DNA of 6,727 bases, taken from NCBI GenBank assembly GCA_003648845.1, contig QMQA01000066.1:1-6727 (forward strand). The letters are read 5' to 3'. Of the stretch, positions 1 through 5,707 are shown one piece after another (within the stretch, counting starts at the first letter, position 1; each line of letters opens with the position of its first letter). This DNA is from Candidatus Aerophobota bacterium (GTDB lineage Bacteria; Aerophobota; Aerophobia; Aerophobales; B3-G15). Under the pieces are notes generated by a model. That model saw only the letters and a list, made by a program, of their open reading frames with translations. It was not told the DNA's origin and ran no database searches. A program made the position numbers and the translations under genes.

Positions 1-1
1 C

Positions 2-1345
2 CTTCTAAGAAAAATTCCTGCAGAGATTACTTTGGGAGGGAGAAAAAGAGAAGATATTGAGCAGCCTCTTTTCTCTGGATATAAATTTCCACCTATTGAT
101 TTGCTCCAGCTGCCCAGTGCGAAGCATACCTCATCCAGCGAAGTGATGGAGGCAGGCAAAAAACTTCAGCAAACTCTTAAGGATTTCGGTGTGGAGGTTG
201 AAATAGAGGAGGTAAAAGAAGGTCCAGCTATTACTCGTTACGAAGTCAAACTTGCTCCAGGAATAAGGGTCAGCAGACTTATGAACCTATCAAGTGATCT
301 TGCTCTATCTCTGGCTGTTCCTAATGTTAGAATAGAGGTACCTGTGAGTGGAAAGTCTCTGGTGGGAATTGAAGTGCCTAAGAAGAAAGTTAATTTTGTT
401 TATCTACGGGAACTTCTGGAAGAGGCTGAATTTAGAGAAAGAAAGGAAAAGCTCTTATTTCCTCTGGGAAAAGATATTGCCGGTGAAACAGTATGGGTAA
501 ATCTGGAAACCTTACCCCATCTTCTATTAGGAGGGTCAACCGGTTCCGGAAAAAGCGTTTGTATAAACTCCATTCTGATAAGTCTTCTTTATAGAGTCAC
601 ACCTGAGGAAGTTAAATTTTTGCTCATCGATCCCAAAACGGTAGAGCTGGTTGACTATGCAGAGATTCCTCATTTGATTTTTCCTCCTGTGAAGGATTTT
701 AAAACAGCCACCAAAGCCCTGGATTGGGTGGTACAGGAAATGATGCAGAGATATGATAAATTTAACAGAGAAGGTGTGCGTAATATCTCTGGATTTAACA
801 AGAATAAAGAGAAGGAAGAAAGGATGTCTTACTTGGTTGTGGTTATTGATGAGCTGGCTGATCTTATGATGCTTGCCGGGGTCCGTCTGGAAAAAACTCT
901 CTGTCGAATTGCCCAACTTGGGAGAGCAACAGGTATCCATCTGGTAGTCGCTACCCAGAGACCTTCGGTTGATGTTATCACCGGTTTAATAAAGGCAAAT
1001 TTTCCCTCCCGTATTTCCTTTGCCGTTGCCTCACAGGTTGATTCTCGAACCATTCTTGACACTTCAGGGGCCGAGAAGCTGGTGGGGAATGGTGACATGC
1101 TTTTCTCACCTGTAGAGGCGTCAAAACCTTTCAGAGTTCAGGGAAGCTACATTTCACCCACCGAGGTAAAAAAGGTTGTTGCTTTTATTAGAGAGCAGGA
1201 AAAACCTGTTTATAAAGATATAATAGGAGAGATTGAGGAAGGGAAGGAAGAGGAAGAAGAAATTGAGGATGAGCTTTATAAAGAGGCTAAAAGACTTGTT
1301 GTGGCAACAGGCAGGGCATCTACATCTTATCTTCAAAGAAGGTGA
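2..1345 (+). CDS. ftsK: DNA translocase FtsK/SpoIIIE, 5'-partial, ended early by in-frame TGA
   Basis: This is the RecA-like motor of the septal DNA pump that moves chromosomal DNA through the closing division septum by ATP hydrolysis. The frame is open to the left window edge, so the start and the N-terminal membrane segments lie outside; the TTG at 32 is not the true start. The motor entry YKFPPIDLL is at about 80-106. The Walker A stretch GGSTGSGKS is at 530-556 and the Walker B strand LVVVIDE at 833-853. They are followed by the family-typical RIAQLGRATGIHLVVATQRPS and a DTSGAEKLVGNGDML segment. An acidic linker (about 1230-1270) leads into the gamma winged helix, where LQRR is followed directly by TGA at 1343-1345. 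The family continues there with a hydrophobic residue and IGYNRAAR, and that text is present just downstream in the same frame. The next gene, pgsA, starts inside the lost tail. Family assignment is certain; whether the stop is real, read through or an error is not. Confidence 0.96.
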   Translation, partial: LLRKIPAEITLGGRKREDIEQPLFSGYKFPPIDLLQLPSAKHTSSSEVMEAGKKLQQTLKDFGVEVEIEEVKEGPAITRYEVKLAPGIRVSRLMNLSSDLALSLAVPNVRIEVPVSGKSLVGIEVPKKKVNFVYLRELLEEAEFRERKEKLLFPLGKDIAGETVWVNLETLPHLLLGGSTGSGKSVCINSILISLLYRVTPEEVKFLLIDPKTVELVDYAEIPHLIFPPVKDFKTATKALDWVVQEMMQRYDKFNREGVRNISGFNKNKEKEERMSYLVVVIDELADLMMLAGVRLEKTLCRIAQLGRATGIHLVVATQRPSVDVITGLIKANFPSRISFAVASQVDSRTILDTSGAEKLVGNGDMLFSPVEASKPFRVQGSYISPTEVKKVVAFIREQEKPVYKDIIGEIEEGKEEEEEIEDELYKEAKRLVVATGRASTSYLQRR

Positions 1346-1498
1346 GCTATTGGTTATAACCGGGCAGCCAGGATTATGGAACAGCTTGAAAGAGAAGGAA
1401 TAGTGGGGCCTGCACGAGGAAGCAAACCCAGAGAGGTTCTGATAGAAAGAGACCATCTTAAAGGTGAAAAGAAAAATAATAAAGATGAATACAGCTAA
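1346..1498 (+). pseudogene. ftsK: Detached 3' end of ftsK: gamma winged-helix remainder after the in-frame TGA
   Basis: The 50 codons after the TGA, in the same frame, read [18 protein letters not shown] and then [15 protein letters not shown], ending at TAA 1496-1498. This is the standard end of FtsK/SpoIIIE proteins: the recognition helix and wing of the gamma domain, which in characterised homologues reads oriented chromosomal motifs and, in E. coli, contacts XerD. The spacing to LQRR upstream is exact if the TGA and GCT codons stand for two residues. One base change, such as TTA (Leu) to TGA, would therefore explain the break. The stretch has no start codon with a ribosome-binding site of its own, so I call it a remnant or readthrough extension and not a separate gene. 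Its end overlaps pgsA by 14 bases (ATG at 1485) or 35 bases (GTG at 1464), as expected when ftsK and pgsA were translationally coupled. Confidence 0.85.
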
Positions 1499-2033
1499 CA
1501 GGATAACCATTTCGCGGATAGCTCTGGTTCCCTTTTTCATTCTCTTTTTGTTTATTCTGGGAAAATTGGGGGCAGTCATTTCTCTTTTTATTTTTATAAT
1601 AGCTTCCCTTTCTGACTGGCTTGATGGATATATAGCCAGAAAAGGAAATAGTGTAACTACCATGGGAAAGATAATGGATCCCGTGGCTGATAAGATTCTC
1701 ACTCTCAGTGCCTTTATCTGTTTTGTCTATTTGCATATTGTTCCTTTCTGGATGGTAATAATTATTATGGCTCGGGACCTGGTGGTGATGGCTCTAAGGG
1801 TTGAGCTTGCTAACAGGGGATGTATCCTTACTCCAAATCTTGTGGCTAAATTTAAAACAGTGCTGGAATACGCGGCTGTTCTTTTTGCCCTTATTTATCT
1901 GCTCACATCACCGGGTTTTATCCGGATATCATTAAGGATATCTGTTTATTCTACCCTGGGTTTGGCTGCTTTCTTTGCTGTAGTCTCAGGTGTTCAATAT
2001 CTACTGGAAGGAAGAAAAATACTGGCAAAGTGA
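1485..2033 (+). CDS. pgsA: CDP-diacylglycerol--glycerol-3-phosphate 3-phosphatidyltransferase (PGP synthase)
   Basis: PgsA is an inner-membrane enzyme that joins CDP-diacylglycerol and sn-glycerol-3-phosphate to give phosphatidylglycerophosphate and CMP, the committed step to phosphatidylglycerol and cardiolipin. The CDP-alcohol phosphotransferase motif is complete: D44xxDGxxAR, eight residues, G61xxxD65xxxD69 (numbered from ATG 1485). The acidic residues bind the metal ion. The N-terminus [18 protein letters not shown] matches the usual start of the family, which favours ATG 1485 (182 aa) over the GTG at 1464 (189 aa). The GTG would add MKRKIIK and has no clear Shine-Dalgarno, while AAAGGTGA at 1460-1467 lies rather far (17 nt) from the ATG. 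Several hydrophobic stretches are consistent with about five or six membrane helices. The stop TGA overlaps the start of pgpA, so the two consecutive pathway steps are co-translated. Confidence 0.95.
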   Translation: MNTANRITISRIALVPFFILFLFILGKLGAVISLFIFIIASLSDWLDGYIARKGNSVTTMGKIMDPVADKILTLSAFICFVYLHIVPFWMVIIIMARDLVVMALRVELANRGCILTPNLVAKFKTVLEYAAVLFALIYLLTSPGFIRISLRISVYSTLGLAAFFAVVSGVQYLLEGRKILAK

Positions 2034-2494
2034 AAAAGGTAATTTTAGCTCTTGGGACAGGATTAGGGGTGGGGTATTTTCCCTTTTGTCCCGGGACAGT
2101 TGGAAGTTTGTGGGGAGTTGTGATTTATCTTCTGATCTGGTTGGTTACCCCCAGTCTCTGGTGGCAGTTTGTTATAACTGTATTTATCTTGATGGCGGGG
2201 GTATGGATCTGTGGAAGATGTGAAAAGGTTTTAAAAAATAAGGATCACAGATCCATTGTGATTGATGAGGTGGGCGGTTTTCTGGTAAGCTTGATAGGTT
2301 TTTCCTTTTCCATTTTTTTTCTTTTTCTGGGATTTATCTTCTTTCGTCTGTTTGATATAATAAAGCCCTTCCGGATAGATAGGCTTCAACACTTACCCGG
2401 AGGTTGGGGAATAGTTGCTGATGATGTAGCTGCCGGTTTGCTTGCTAACCTTTTCTTGAGAATTTTAATTTCTATGGCTGGATGGCATCTGTAG
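2030..2494 (+). CDS. pgpA: Phosphatidylglycerophosphatase A
   Basis: PgpA removes the terminal phosphate of phosphatidylglycerophosphate to yield phosphatidylglycerol, the step directly after PgsA. The 154-aa protein has the family landmarks in order: TGLGVGYFPFCPGTVGSLWG (residues 10-29), the acidic IDEVGG (78-83), RLFDIIKPFRIDRLQHLPGG (106-125) and the metal-binding DDVAAG (131-136). Hydrophobic stretches at about 30-60 and 84-105 indicate membrane helices, and the length is normal for the family. The start is a GTG sharing four bases with the pgsA stop (GTGA), so translation is probably coupled; AAGGAAG about 16 nt upstream, inside pgsA, is the only ribosome-binding candidate. In many Firmicutes pgsA is followed by cinA and recA. 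Here pgpA takes that place and the run of + strand genes ends. Confidence 0.95.
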   Translation: MKKVILALGTGLGVGYFPFCPGTVGSLWGVVIYLLIWLVTPSLWWQFVITVFILMAGVWICGRCEKVLKNKDHRSIVIDEVGGFLVSLIGFSFSIFFLFLGFIFFRLFDIIKPFRIDRLQHLPGGWGIVADDVAAGLLANLFLRILISMAGWHL

Positions 2495-2508
2495 CTGCAG
2501 ATTTTTTT
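2487..2508 (+). terminator. Possible intrinsic terminator overlapping the pgpA stop
   Basis: ATCTG at 2487-2491 pairs with CAGAT at 2498-2502 around a 6-nt loop and runs straight into seven T residues (2502-2508). The stem is only 5 bp and includes the pgpA stop codon region, so alone it would be weak. Together with the next hairpin it forms a tandem end for the ftsK-pgsA-pgpA transcript. Confidence 0.45.
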
Positions 2509-2543
2509 GGCCCCTTGATAACATTTTTTGAAGGCCGTTTTTT
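2509..2543 (+). terminator. Possible second intrinsic terminator after pgpA
   Basis: GGCC at 2509-2512 pairs with GGCC at 2533-2536. TT/AA can extend the stem after a small internal bulge, and a T6 run follows at 2538-2543. It lies between pgpA and the convergent minus-strand gene. On the minus strand the T-tract is missing, so it should work mainly for pgpA. Confidence 0.5.
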
Positions 2544-2558
2544 CAGAAAAGGAAGAGT

Positions 2559-2843
2559 TTATAAAAATTCAGGAAATTTGAGTTCAAATTGAATATGGTA
2601 TCTTTTAAAGGAGGTTATTTTTATTAGATGAAATTTTTGAAGTTTGTCCACAGCCTTTTTCAGATCGTTCTGGGTAAACTCTAAGCCAAGGTGGTGATTA
2701 ATCTCTCTTAAACTCAAGCTTCCTTTTCCTTCATTTTTGTCCCCTTTTATAATCAACAAAAAATATAACCTTATCTCTTCAGCAGAGAGGTTTTTCCATA
2801 ATTCTTTCTTAATCAATCTATACAGTATTTCTCGCTTATTTAT
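2559..2843 (-). CDS. Small winged-helix-like protein, hypothetical; probable ATA start (or TTG at 2816)
   Basis: I do not recognise a named family. The protein reads as an alpha-helical N-terminus (IKKELWKNLSAEEIRLYFLL), a short loop rich in Gly/Lys, a helix-turn-helix-like pair (SLSLREINHHLGLEF, then TQNDLKKAVDKLQKFHLIKI) and a short beta-like tail. That layout resembles small winged-helix DNA-binding proteins. The usual start would be TTG at 2816-2814 (85 aa), but that has no good ribosome-binding site. The frame stays open upstream, and a strong GGAGGG (2858-2853) lies 9 nt before an ATA codon at 2843-2841, giving MNKREILYRLIKKELW... (94 aa, if ATA initiates). A near-perfect promoter stands just upstream, so transcription is likely. 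It is divergent from the XRE regulator and convergent with pgpA. That it is a real gene is likely; the exact start and function are uncertain. Confidence 0.65.
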   Translation of the reverse strand: MNKREILYRLIKKELWKNLSAEEIRLYFLLIIKGDKNEGKGSLSLREINHHLGLEFTQNDLKKAVDKLQKFHLIKITSFKRYHIQFELKFPEFL

Positions 2844-2852
2844 CCCACTTTT

Positions 2853-2858
2853 CCCTCC
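2853..2858 (-). promoter_or_regulatory. Strong Shine-Dalgarno (GGAGGG) that decides the start of the minus-strand gene
   Basis: Read on the minus strand, GGAGGG is followed after 9 nt by ATA (2843-2841) in the frame of the small gene. The GTG inside the gap (minus strand, about 2848) is in another frame and meets TAA after two codons. From the promoter geometry the transcript would begin at about 2856-2858, so this element would lie at the very 5' end of a leader of roughly 15 nt. Confidence 0.5.
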
Positions 2859-2863
2859 AGCTT

Positions 2864-2892
2864 ATCATAGGATAAATAATTATTATTGTCAA
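2864..2892 (-). promoter_or_regulatory. Sigma-70-type promoter for the minus-strand small gene
   Basis: On the minus strand TTGACA (2892-2887) and TATGAT (2869-2864) are separated by exactly 17 nt. This is a full consensus -35 and a 5-of-6 match -10. It is the best promoter in the window and the main reason to believe the small minus-strand gene is expressed. Confidence 0.75.
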
Positions 2893-2929
2893 GAACAAAT
2901 ATAGCCAAATAGGCATTAAAATTGACAAT
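2885..2929. repeat. Inverted repeat ATTGTCAA / TTGACAAT joining the two divergent -35 boxes
   Basis: ATTGTCAA (2885-2892) and TTGACAAT (2922-2929) are perfect 8-bp inverted copies separated by 29 bp, and each contains the -35 hexamer of one divergent promoter. An interrupted palindrome GCCAAATAGGC (2904-2914) lies almost at the centre. The symmetry may follow simply from two consensus -35 boxes facing apart, or it may be an operator that controls both genes. Confidence 0.5.
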
Positions 2930-2949
2930 CAAAGTAAATGATTTAGTAT
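2922..2949 (+). promoter_or_regulatory. Promoter for the XRE-family regulator
   Basis: TTGACA at 2922-2927 is followed after 16 nt by TAGTAT (2944-2949), a 4-of-6 match to the -10 consensus. TATATA at 2947-2952, with 19-nt spacing, is an alternative. The ATG is at 2973 with GAGGAAAG just before it. This is weaker than the divergent partner, as is common for regulator genes. Confidence 0.55.
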
Positions 2950-2972
2950 ATAGCAATGTGAGGAAAGAATAA

Positions 2973-3512
2973 ATGAGTATAGGGGAAAAGTTAAGAAGTT
3001 TAAGAAAAAAACTGGGTTTAACTCAAAAAGAATTTGCCAGCAGGATTAAAGGAAAAGTTGATTATACTTACATAGGAAAGGTGGAGAGAGGAGAGCAGTA
3101 TCCATCCGTCAAAATGCTGGAGCGTATTGCAAAATCTTTTTCTGTCCCTTTAAGTTATTTTTTTGAAGAGGAAAGCATTACCGGGCTTTTGGAGCTTTTC
3201 CCTGAAGATATTAAAAATTTGCTAAAAGACAGAAGAAGGCAAAAGCTTCTAAGGGCAAGCGAAAGGCTTGATGAGCGGGACCTTTCCTTATTGTTACGTA
3301 TAATTGATGTTTTAGTCCGAACAAGGAAGGAACCCGCTAGTGGGATATTGGAAGAGAGGACAGAGTACAGTACAGGTGAAAAGGATGAGCTAATTTCCAG
3401 GATCCGTGAGGTTTTAGCCTCTCCTGGTGTTACTGTATCTGTTGAGGAGTCCTGGGTGAGGAAAGCTTTCCAGATAGCTCTTTCCACTCTCGAAGGTGAA
3501 AATTCAAAATAG
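2973..3512 (+). CDS. XRE-family helix-turn-helix transcriptional regulator
   Basis: This 179-aa cytoplasmic protein begins with a HTH_3 (Cro/C1-type) domain at about residues 4-64. Helix 1 is IGEKLRSLRKKLGL, helix 2 TQKEFASRI, and the recognition segment is DYTYIGKVERGEQYPS, followed by VKMLERIAKSFSVPLSYFF. The part after residue 65 is mostly predicted helical, with charged stretches (LKDRRRQKLLRASERLDERDLSLLLRIIDVL). I recognise no cupin, peptidase or other sensor domain there. The ATG at 2973 is preceded by GAGGAAAG at a good distance. It faces the small minus-strand gene and stands 94 bp before the POR operon, with no clear terminator between. Control of the POR genes, its own promoter or the divergent gene is therefore plausible but inferred from position only. 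The DNA-binding fold is secure; the ligand and target are unknown. Confidence 0.9.
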   Translation: MSIGEKLRSLRKKLGLTQKEFASRIKGKVDYTYIGKVERGEQYPSVKMLERIAKSFSVPLSYFFEEESITGLLELFPEDIKNLLKDRRRQKLLRASERLDERDLSLLLRIIDVLVRTRKEPASGILEERTEYSTGEKDELISRIREVLASPGVTVSVEESWVRKAFQIALSTLEGENSK

Positions 3513-3526
3513 AATTATCCTGCCTG

Positions 3527-3552
3527 CCAAATTTGACAATTATTTTATTTGG
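3527..3552. promoter_or_regulatory. Candidate operator: CCAAAT / ATTTGG inverted repeat around the por -35
   Basis: CCAAAT (3527-3532) abuts the -35 on its left, and ATTTGG (3547-3552) lies between the -35 and the -10. The two arms are 14 bp apart, with centres about two helical turns from each other, and a bound dimer would block RNA polymerase. The first arm also overlaps the palindrome CAAATTTG. A single GCCAAAT copy is present between the divergent promoters (2904-2910). The region is AT-rich, so chance is a real alternative. Confidence 0.3.
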
Positions 3553-3560
3553 TATAAAAT
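3533..3560 (+). promoter_or_regulatory. Promoter of the por operon
   Basis: TTGACA at 3533-3538 and TAAAAT at 3555-3560 (5 of 6) are 16 nt apart; TATAAA at 3553 is an alternative at 14 nt. The predicted transcript starts near 3567, leaving about 40 nt before the porC ATG at 3607. The -35 sits in the same 8-mer TTGACAAT that marks the divergent promoters at 2885-2929. Confidence 0.65.
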
Positions 3561-3591
3561 TCTATGATTTTTAACCTGTGTTGCAGCAGAT

Positions 3592-3600
3592 AAAGGGGGT
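3592..3600 (+). promoter_or_regulatory. Ribosome-binding site of porC
   Basis: The purine-rich AAAGGGGGT ends 6 nt before ATG 3607. It is a strong site and fixes the start of the first operon gene. Confidence 0.7.
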
Positions 3601-3606
3601 ATTATT

Positions 3607-4179
3607 ATGAAAAAAATAACCGAAGTTAGATGGCATGCAAGGGCTGGCCAGGGAGCAAAAACGGCTGCTCTACTTCTGGCAGAAGCTGCTCTCAGTGAAG
3701 GTAAGTACATCCAGGGGTTTCCAGAATACGGTCCAGAGCGGGAAGGAGCCCCTATGAAAGCTTTTACCAGGATAAGTGATACTCCTATTTTCATTCATTC
3801 CGGTGTTACGAATCCTGATGCTGTGGTTGTACTTGATACCACTCTCTTAGGAGTAGTAGATGTCACTGAAGGCCTGCCTGAAGAGGGGGTTATTCTGGTT
3901 AATACTGGTGCAAATCCTGCAGATATGCGCAAGAGGTTAAATATGAACAAGGGAAAAGTTTATACAGTTGATGCAACTGCTATTTCTCTGGGAATTTTGG
4001 GCAGAAACCTTCCCAATATGCCTATGATAGGGGCTTTAATAAAGGCAGTTCCTATTTTAAGCCTGGATACTCTTTTAAAGGGTGTTGAGAAAAAATTCGG
4101 AAAAAAATTTAATTCAAAAATAGTGGAAGGGAATATTTCTGCAATCAGGAAGGCTTACGAGGAGGTTAAATCAGAATGA
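3607..4179 (+). CDS. porC: Pyruvate:ferredoxin oxidoreductase, gamma subunit
   Basis: This is the gamma subunit of the cytoplasmic 2-oxoacid:ferredoxin oxidoreductase, the piece thought to contact coenzyme A. The 190-aa protein covers the whole domain. It has the glycine motif HARAGQGAKTA at residues 10-20 and the signature FPEYGPEREGAPMKAFTRIS at 38-57. NPDAVVVLD and later GRNLPNMPMIGAL also fit the family, where LPN(x)PM recurs. The length matches stand-alone gamma subunits of four-subunit enzymes. It is the first gene of the operon, with a strong ribosome-binding site, and its stop overlaps the next start by four bases (ATGA, 4176-4179). Gamma subunits of pyruvate and of branched-chain 2-oxoacid enzymes are similar, so substrate assignment rests on the alpha subunit and operon layout. 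The name porG is also used for this subunit. Confidence 0.93.
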   Translation: MKKITEVRWHARAGQGAKTAALLLAEAALSEGKYIQGFPEYGPEREGAPMKAFTRISDTPIFIHSGVTNPDAVVVLDTTLLGVVDVTEGLPEEGVILVNTGANPADMRKRLNMNKGKVYTVDATAISLGILGRNLPNMPMIGALIKAVPILSLDTLLKGVEKKFGKKFNSKIVEGNISAIRKAYEEVKSE

Positions 4180-4478
4180 AAGAAAAAGGCTGGAAAGAAG
4201 TTCCCATAGGGGGGCTCATTTTAGAGGCAGGAAATGCTGAAAATTACCATACCGGGAGCTGGAGGACTTTTCGCCCGGTGCTTGATAAAAAAAAGTGCAC
4301 AAACTGTCTTTTATGCTGGATTTACTGCCCGGATGGCTCTGTGGTAGTAAAAGAGGAACAAATGAATGGTTTTTACTATGAGTATTGCAAGGGTTGCGGG
4401 ATATGCAAGAATGTCTGCCCCTTCAAAGCCATAGAAATGGTGGAGGAGTCTAAATATCAACAAGAGCAACAAGAGTAA
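4176..4478 (+). CDS. porD: Pyruvate:ferredoxin oxidoreductase, delta subunit (2x[4Fe-4S] ferredoxin-like)
   Basis: This small 100-aa iron-sulfur subunit relays electrons from the TPP-bearing beta subunit to external ferredoxin. Two complete cluster motifs are present: C41xxC44xxC47xxxC51P and C71xxC74xxC77xxxC81P. Each Cys quartet's last member belongs to the partner cluster, as in bacterial 2[4Fe-4S] ferredoxins, so two [4Fe-4S] clusters are expected. Before them is the segment HTGSWRTFRPVLDKKKC, characteristic of Por/Vor delta subunits and absent from plain ferredoxins. The start overlaps the porC stop by 4 bases (ATGA), implying coupled translation and a fixed subunit ratio. The C-terminus is a short Gln/Glu-rich tail (YQQEQQE). 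No ligand cysteine is missing. Confidence 0.95.
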   Translation: MKEKGWKEVPIGGLILEAGNAENYHTGSWRTFRPVLDKKKCTNCLLCWIYCPDGSVVVKEEQMNGFYYEYCKGCGICKNVCPFKAIEMVEESKYQQEQQE

Positions 4479-4507
4479 AACAATTTAAAAGGAAAGGGAG
4501 TATATAA

Positions 4508-5689
4508 ATGGCAAAAATTGTAGCAATGACCGGTGACGAGATTGCTGCTGAGGCTATGCGGCAGATAAACCCGGATGTTGTAGCTGCTTACCCTATAACA
4601 CCTCAAACCGAGATAGTTCAGAATTTTTCCCAATTTGTAGCTGATGGAAAGGTAAAAACGGAGATGATAAGGGTGGAAAGTGAACATTCTGCTATGAGTG
4701 CCTGTATTGGTGCAGCAGCAGCAGGAGCAAGAGCTATGACTGCTACCTGTGCCAATGGACTGGCTTTAATGTGGGAGGTTGTTTATATAGCAGCATCTTA
4801 CAGGCTTCCCATAGTAATGCCGGTAGTTAACAGGGCCTTAAGTGGTCCCATAAATATTCACTGTGACCATTCTGATTCGATGGGAGCAAGAGATTCTGGG
4901 TGGATACAACTTTACAGCGAAAACTGTCAGGAAATTTACGATAACCTGATTCAGGCCGTGAAGATAGGGGAAAACAGGAATGTTCTTCTTCCAGTAATGA
5001 TTTGTTTTGATGGATTTATCCTCTCCCATGCTACAGAAAGGGTAGAAGTTCTTGAAGACGAGGAGGTTAAAAATTTTATAGGAGAGTTTAAAATAGAACA
5101 TTCTCTTCTGGATTTAGAGCATCCTGTAACTTACGGTCCCCTTGACCTTTTTGACTATTATTTTGAGCACAAAAGACAGCAAGTTGAAGCAATGGAACAG
5201 GCTCTTCCAGTTATTAAACAGGTGGGTAAAGAATATGAGAAGCTTTCTGGAAGGGGTTATGGATTGGTAGAGAAGTATAATCTGGAAGCATCAGACCTTG
5301 TAATAATAGTTGCTGGGTCAACTGCGGGAACTGTTAAGGCCACAATTCAGGAACTTAAAGAAAAAGGGATAAATGTGGGGCTTTTAAAGATAAGAACTTT
5401 TCGTCCCTTCCCCCAGGATGAAATTCAAGAAGCTTTAAGAGATAAAACTTGTGTGGCAGTTATGGATCGCTCAGCTTCTTTTGGAGCGGTAGGTGGGCCT
5501 ATTTTCCTGGAGGTTAGATCCAGCCTGTATGAGGAAAAGAAAAAACCCCTGGTGGTGAATTATATTTATGGGTTAGGTGGAAGGGAAACTACCATTGAGC
5601 ATATTAAAAAAGTTGTCAATGATCTTCTCATGATAAAGAAGACAGGGAAAATTGAGAATCTTGTAAATTATTTAGGAGTAAGAGAGTAG
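4508..5689 (+). CDS. porA: Pyruvate:ferredoxin oxidoreductase, alpha subunit
   Basis: This catalytic subunit contributes the pyrimidine-side face of the TPP site and the substrate pocket. The 393 aa carry YPITPQTEIV at residues 28-37 and ESEHSAMSACIGAAAAGAR at 57-75. They also carry VNRALSGPINIHCDHSDSMGARDSGW from residue 107. By family knowledge from the Desulfovibrio africanus enzyme, the Thr in YPITP (T31) and the Arg in NRALS (R109) hold the pyruvate carboxylate. Their presence, and the lack of the 2-oxoglutarate-type KTEQ loop, favour pyruvate over 2-oxoglutarate; a 2-oxoisovalerate enzyme is less likely but not excluded. The second half (about 255-393) is the transketolase C-terminal-like domain, with LVIIVAGSTAGTVKA and GLLKIRTFRPFP. 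It starts 29 bp after porD with AAGGAAAGGGAG as ribosome-binding site, and porB follows after 18 bp. Confidence 0.95.
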   Translation: MAKIVAMTGDEIAAEAMRQINPDVVAAYPITPQTEIVQNFSQFVADGKVKTEMIRVESEHSAMSACIGAAAAGARAMTATCANGLALMWEVVYIAASYRLPIVMPVVNRALSGPINIHCDHSDSMGARDSGWIQLYSENCQEIYDNLIQAVKIGENRNVLLPVMICFDGFILSHATERVEVLEDEEVKNFIGEFKIEHSLLDLEHPVTYGPLDLFDYYFEHKRQQVEAMEQALPVIKQVGKEYEKLSGRGYGLVEKYNLEASDLVIIVAGSTAGTVKATIQELKEKGINVGLLKIRTFRPFPQDEIQEALRDKTCVAVMDRSASFGAVGGPIFLEVRSSLYEEKKKPLVVNYIYGLGGRETTIEHIKKVVNDLLMIKKTGKIENLVNYLGVRE

Positions 5690-5707
5690 AATAATAAGGA
5701 GAAAAAA

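Noticed and set aside
32..34. TTG at 32 as the true start of ftsK
   Set aside because: The frame is open to the window edge. FtsK proteins have long N-terminal membrane and linker parts before this point, so the gene simply begins outside the window.
1346..1385. Selenocysteine insertion at the ftsK TGA, using the palindrome GGTTATAACC (1352-1361) as part of a hairpin
   Set aside because: The palindrome lies too close to the TGA and codes for the conserved GYNR. No bacterial SECIS-like stem with a GU-bearing loop is seen at the expected distance, and the replaced residue is normally Phe or Leu, not Cys.
1464..1466. GTG at 1464 as the pgsA start
   Set aside because: It would add seven residues not typical of the family and has no clear Shine-Dalgarno. 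The ATG at 1485 gives the usual MNxANRIT beginning. It remains a minor alternative.
1154..1702. Long minus-strand open frames opposite ftsK and pgsA (also 536-940, 829-1098 and 1458-1736)
   Set aside because: They lie antisense to clearly conserved genes, have low-complexity or unlikely composition, and have no promoter or ribosome-binding site. They are shadows of the coding strand.
1990..2223. Plus-strand frame overlapping the pgsA/pgpA junction
   Set aside because: It is in a different frame from two overlapping conserved genes and encodes no recognisable protein.
2495..2972. A mobile element, toxin-antitoxin pair or phage remnant in the two-regulator region
   Set aside because: There are no terminal repeats, transposase, integrase or attachment-site repeat. 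The minus-strand protein does not resemble a known toxin, and the two genes are divergent with separate promoters rather than a tight bicistron.
3155..3487. Minus-strand frame inside the XRE gene, and others opposite the por genes (3540-3794, 4457-4687, 4838-5101, 6056-6313, 6286-6538)
   Set aside because: All are antisense to well-supported genes and are Ser-rich, aromatic-rich or otherwise unlike real proteins. The sense genes explain the open frames.
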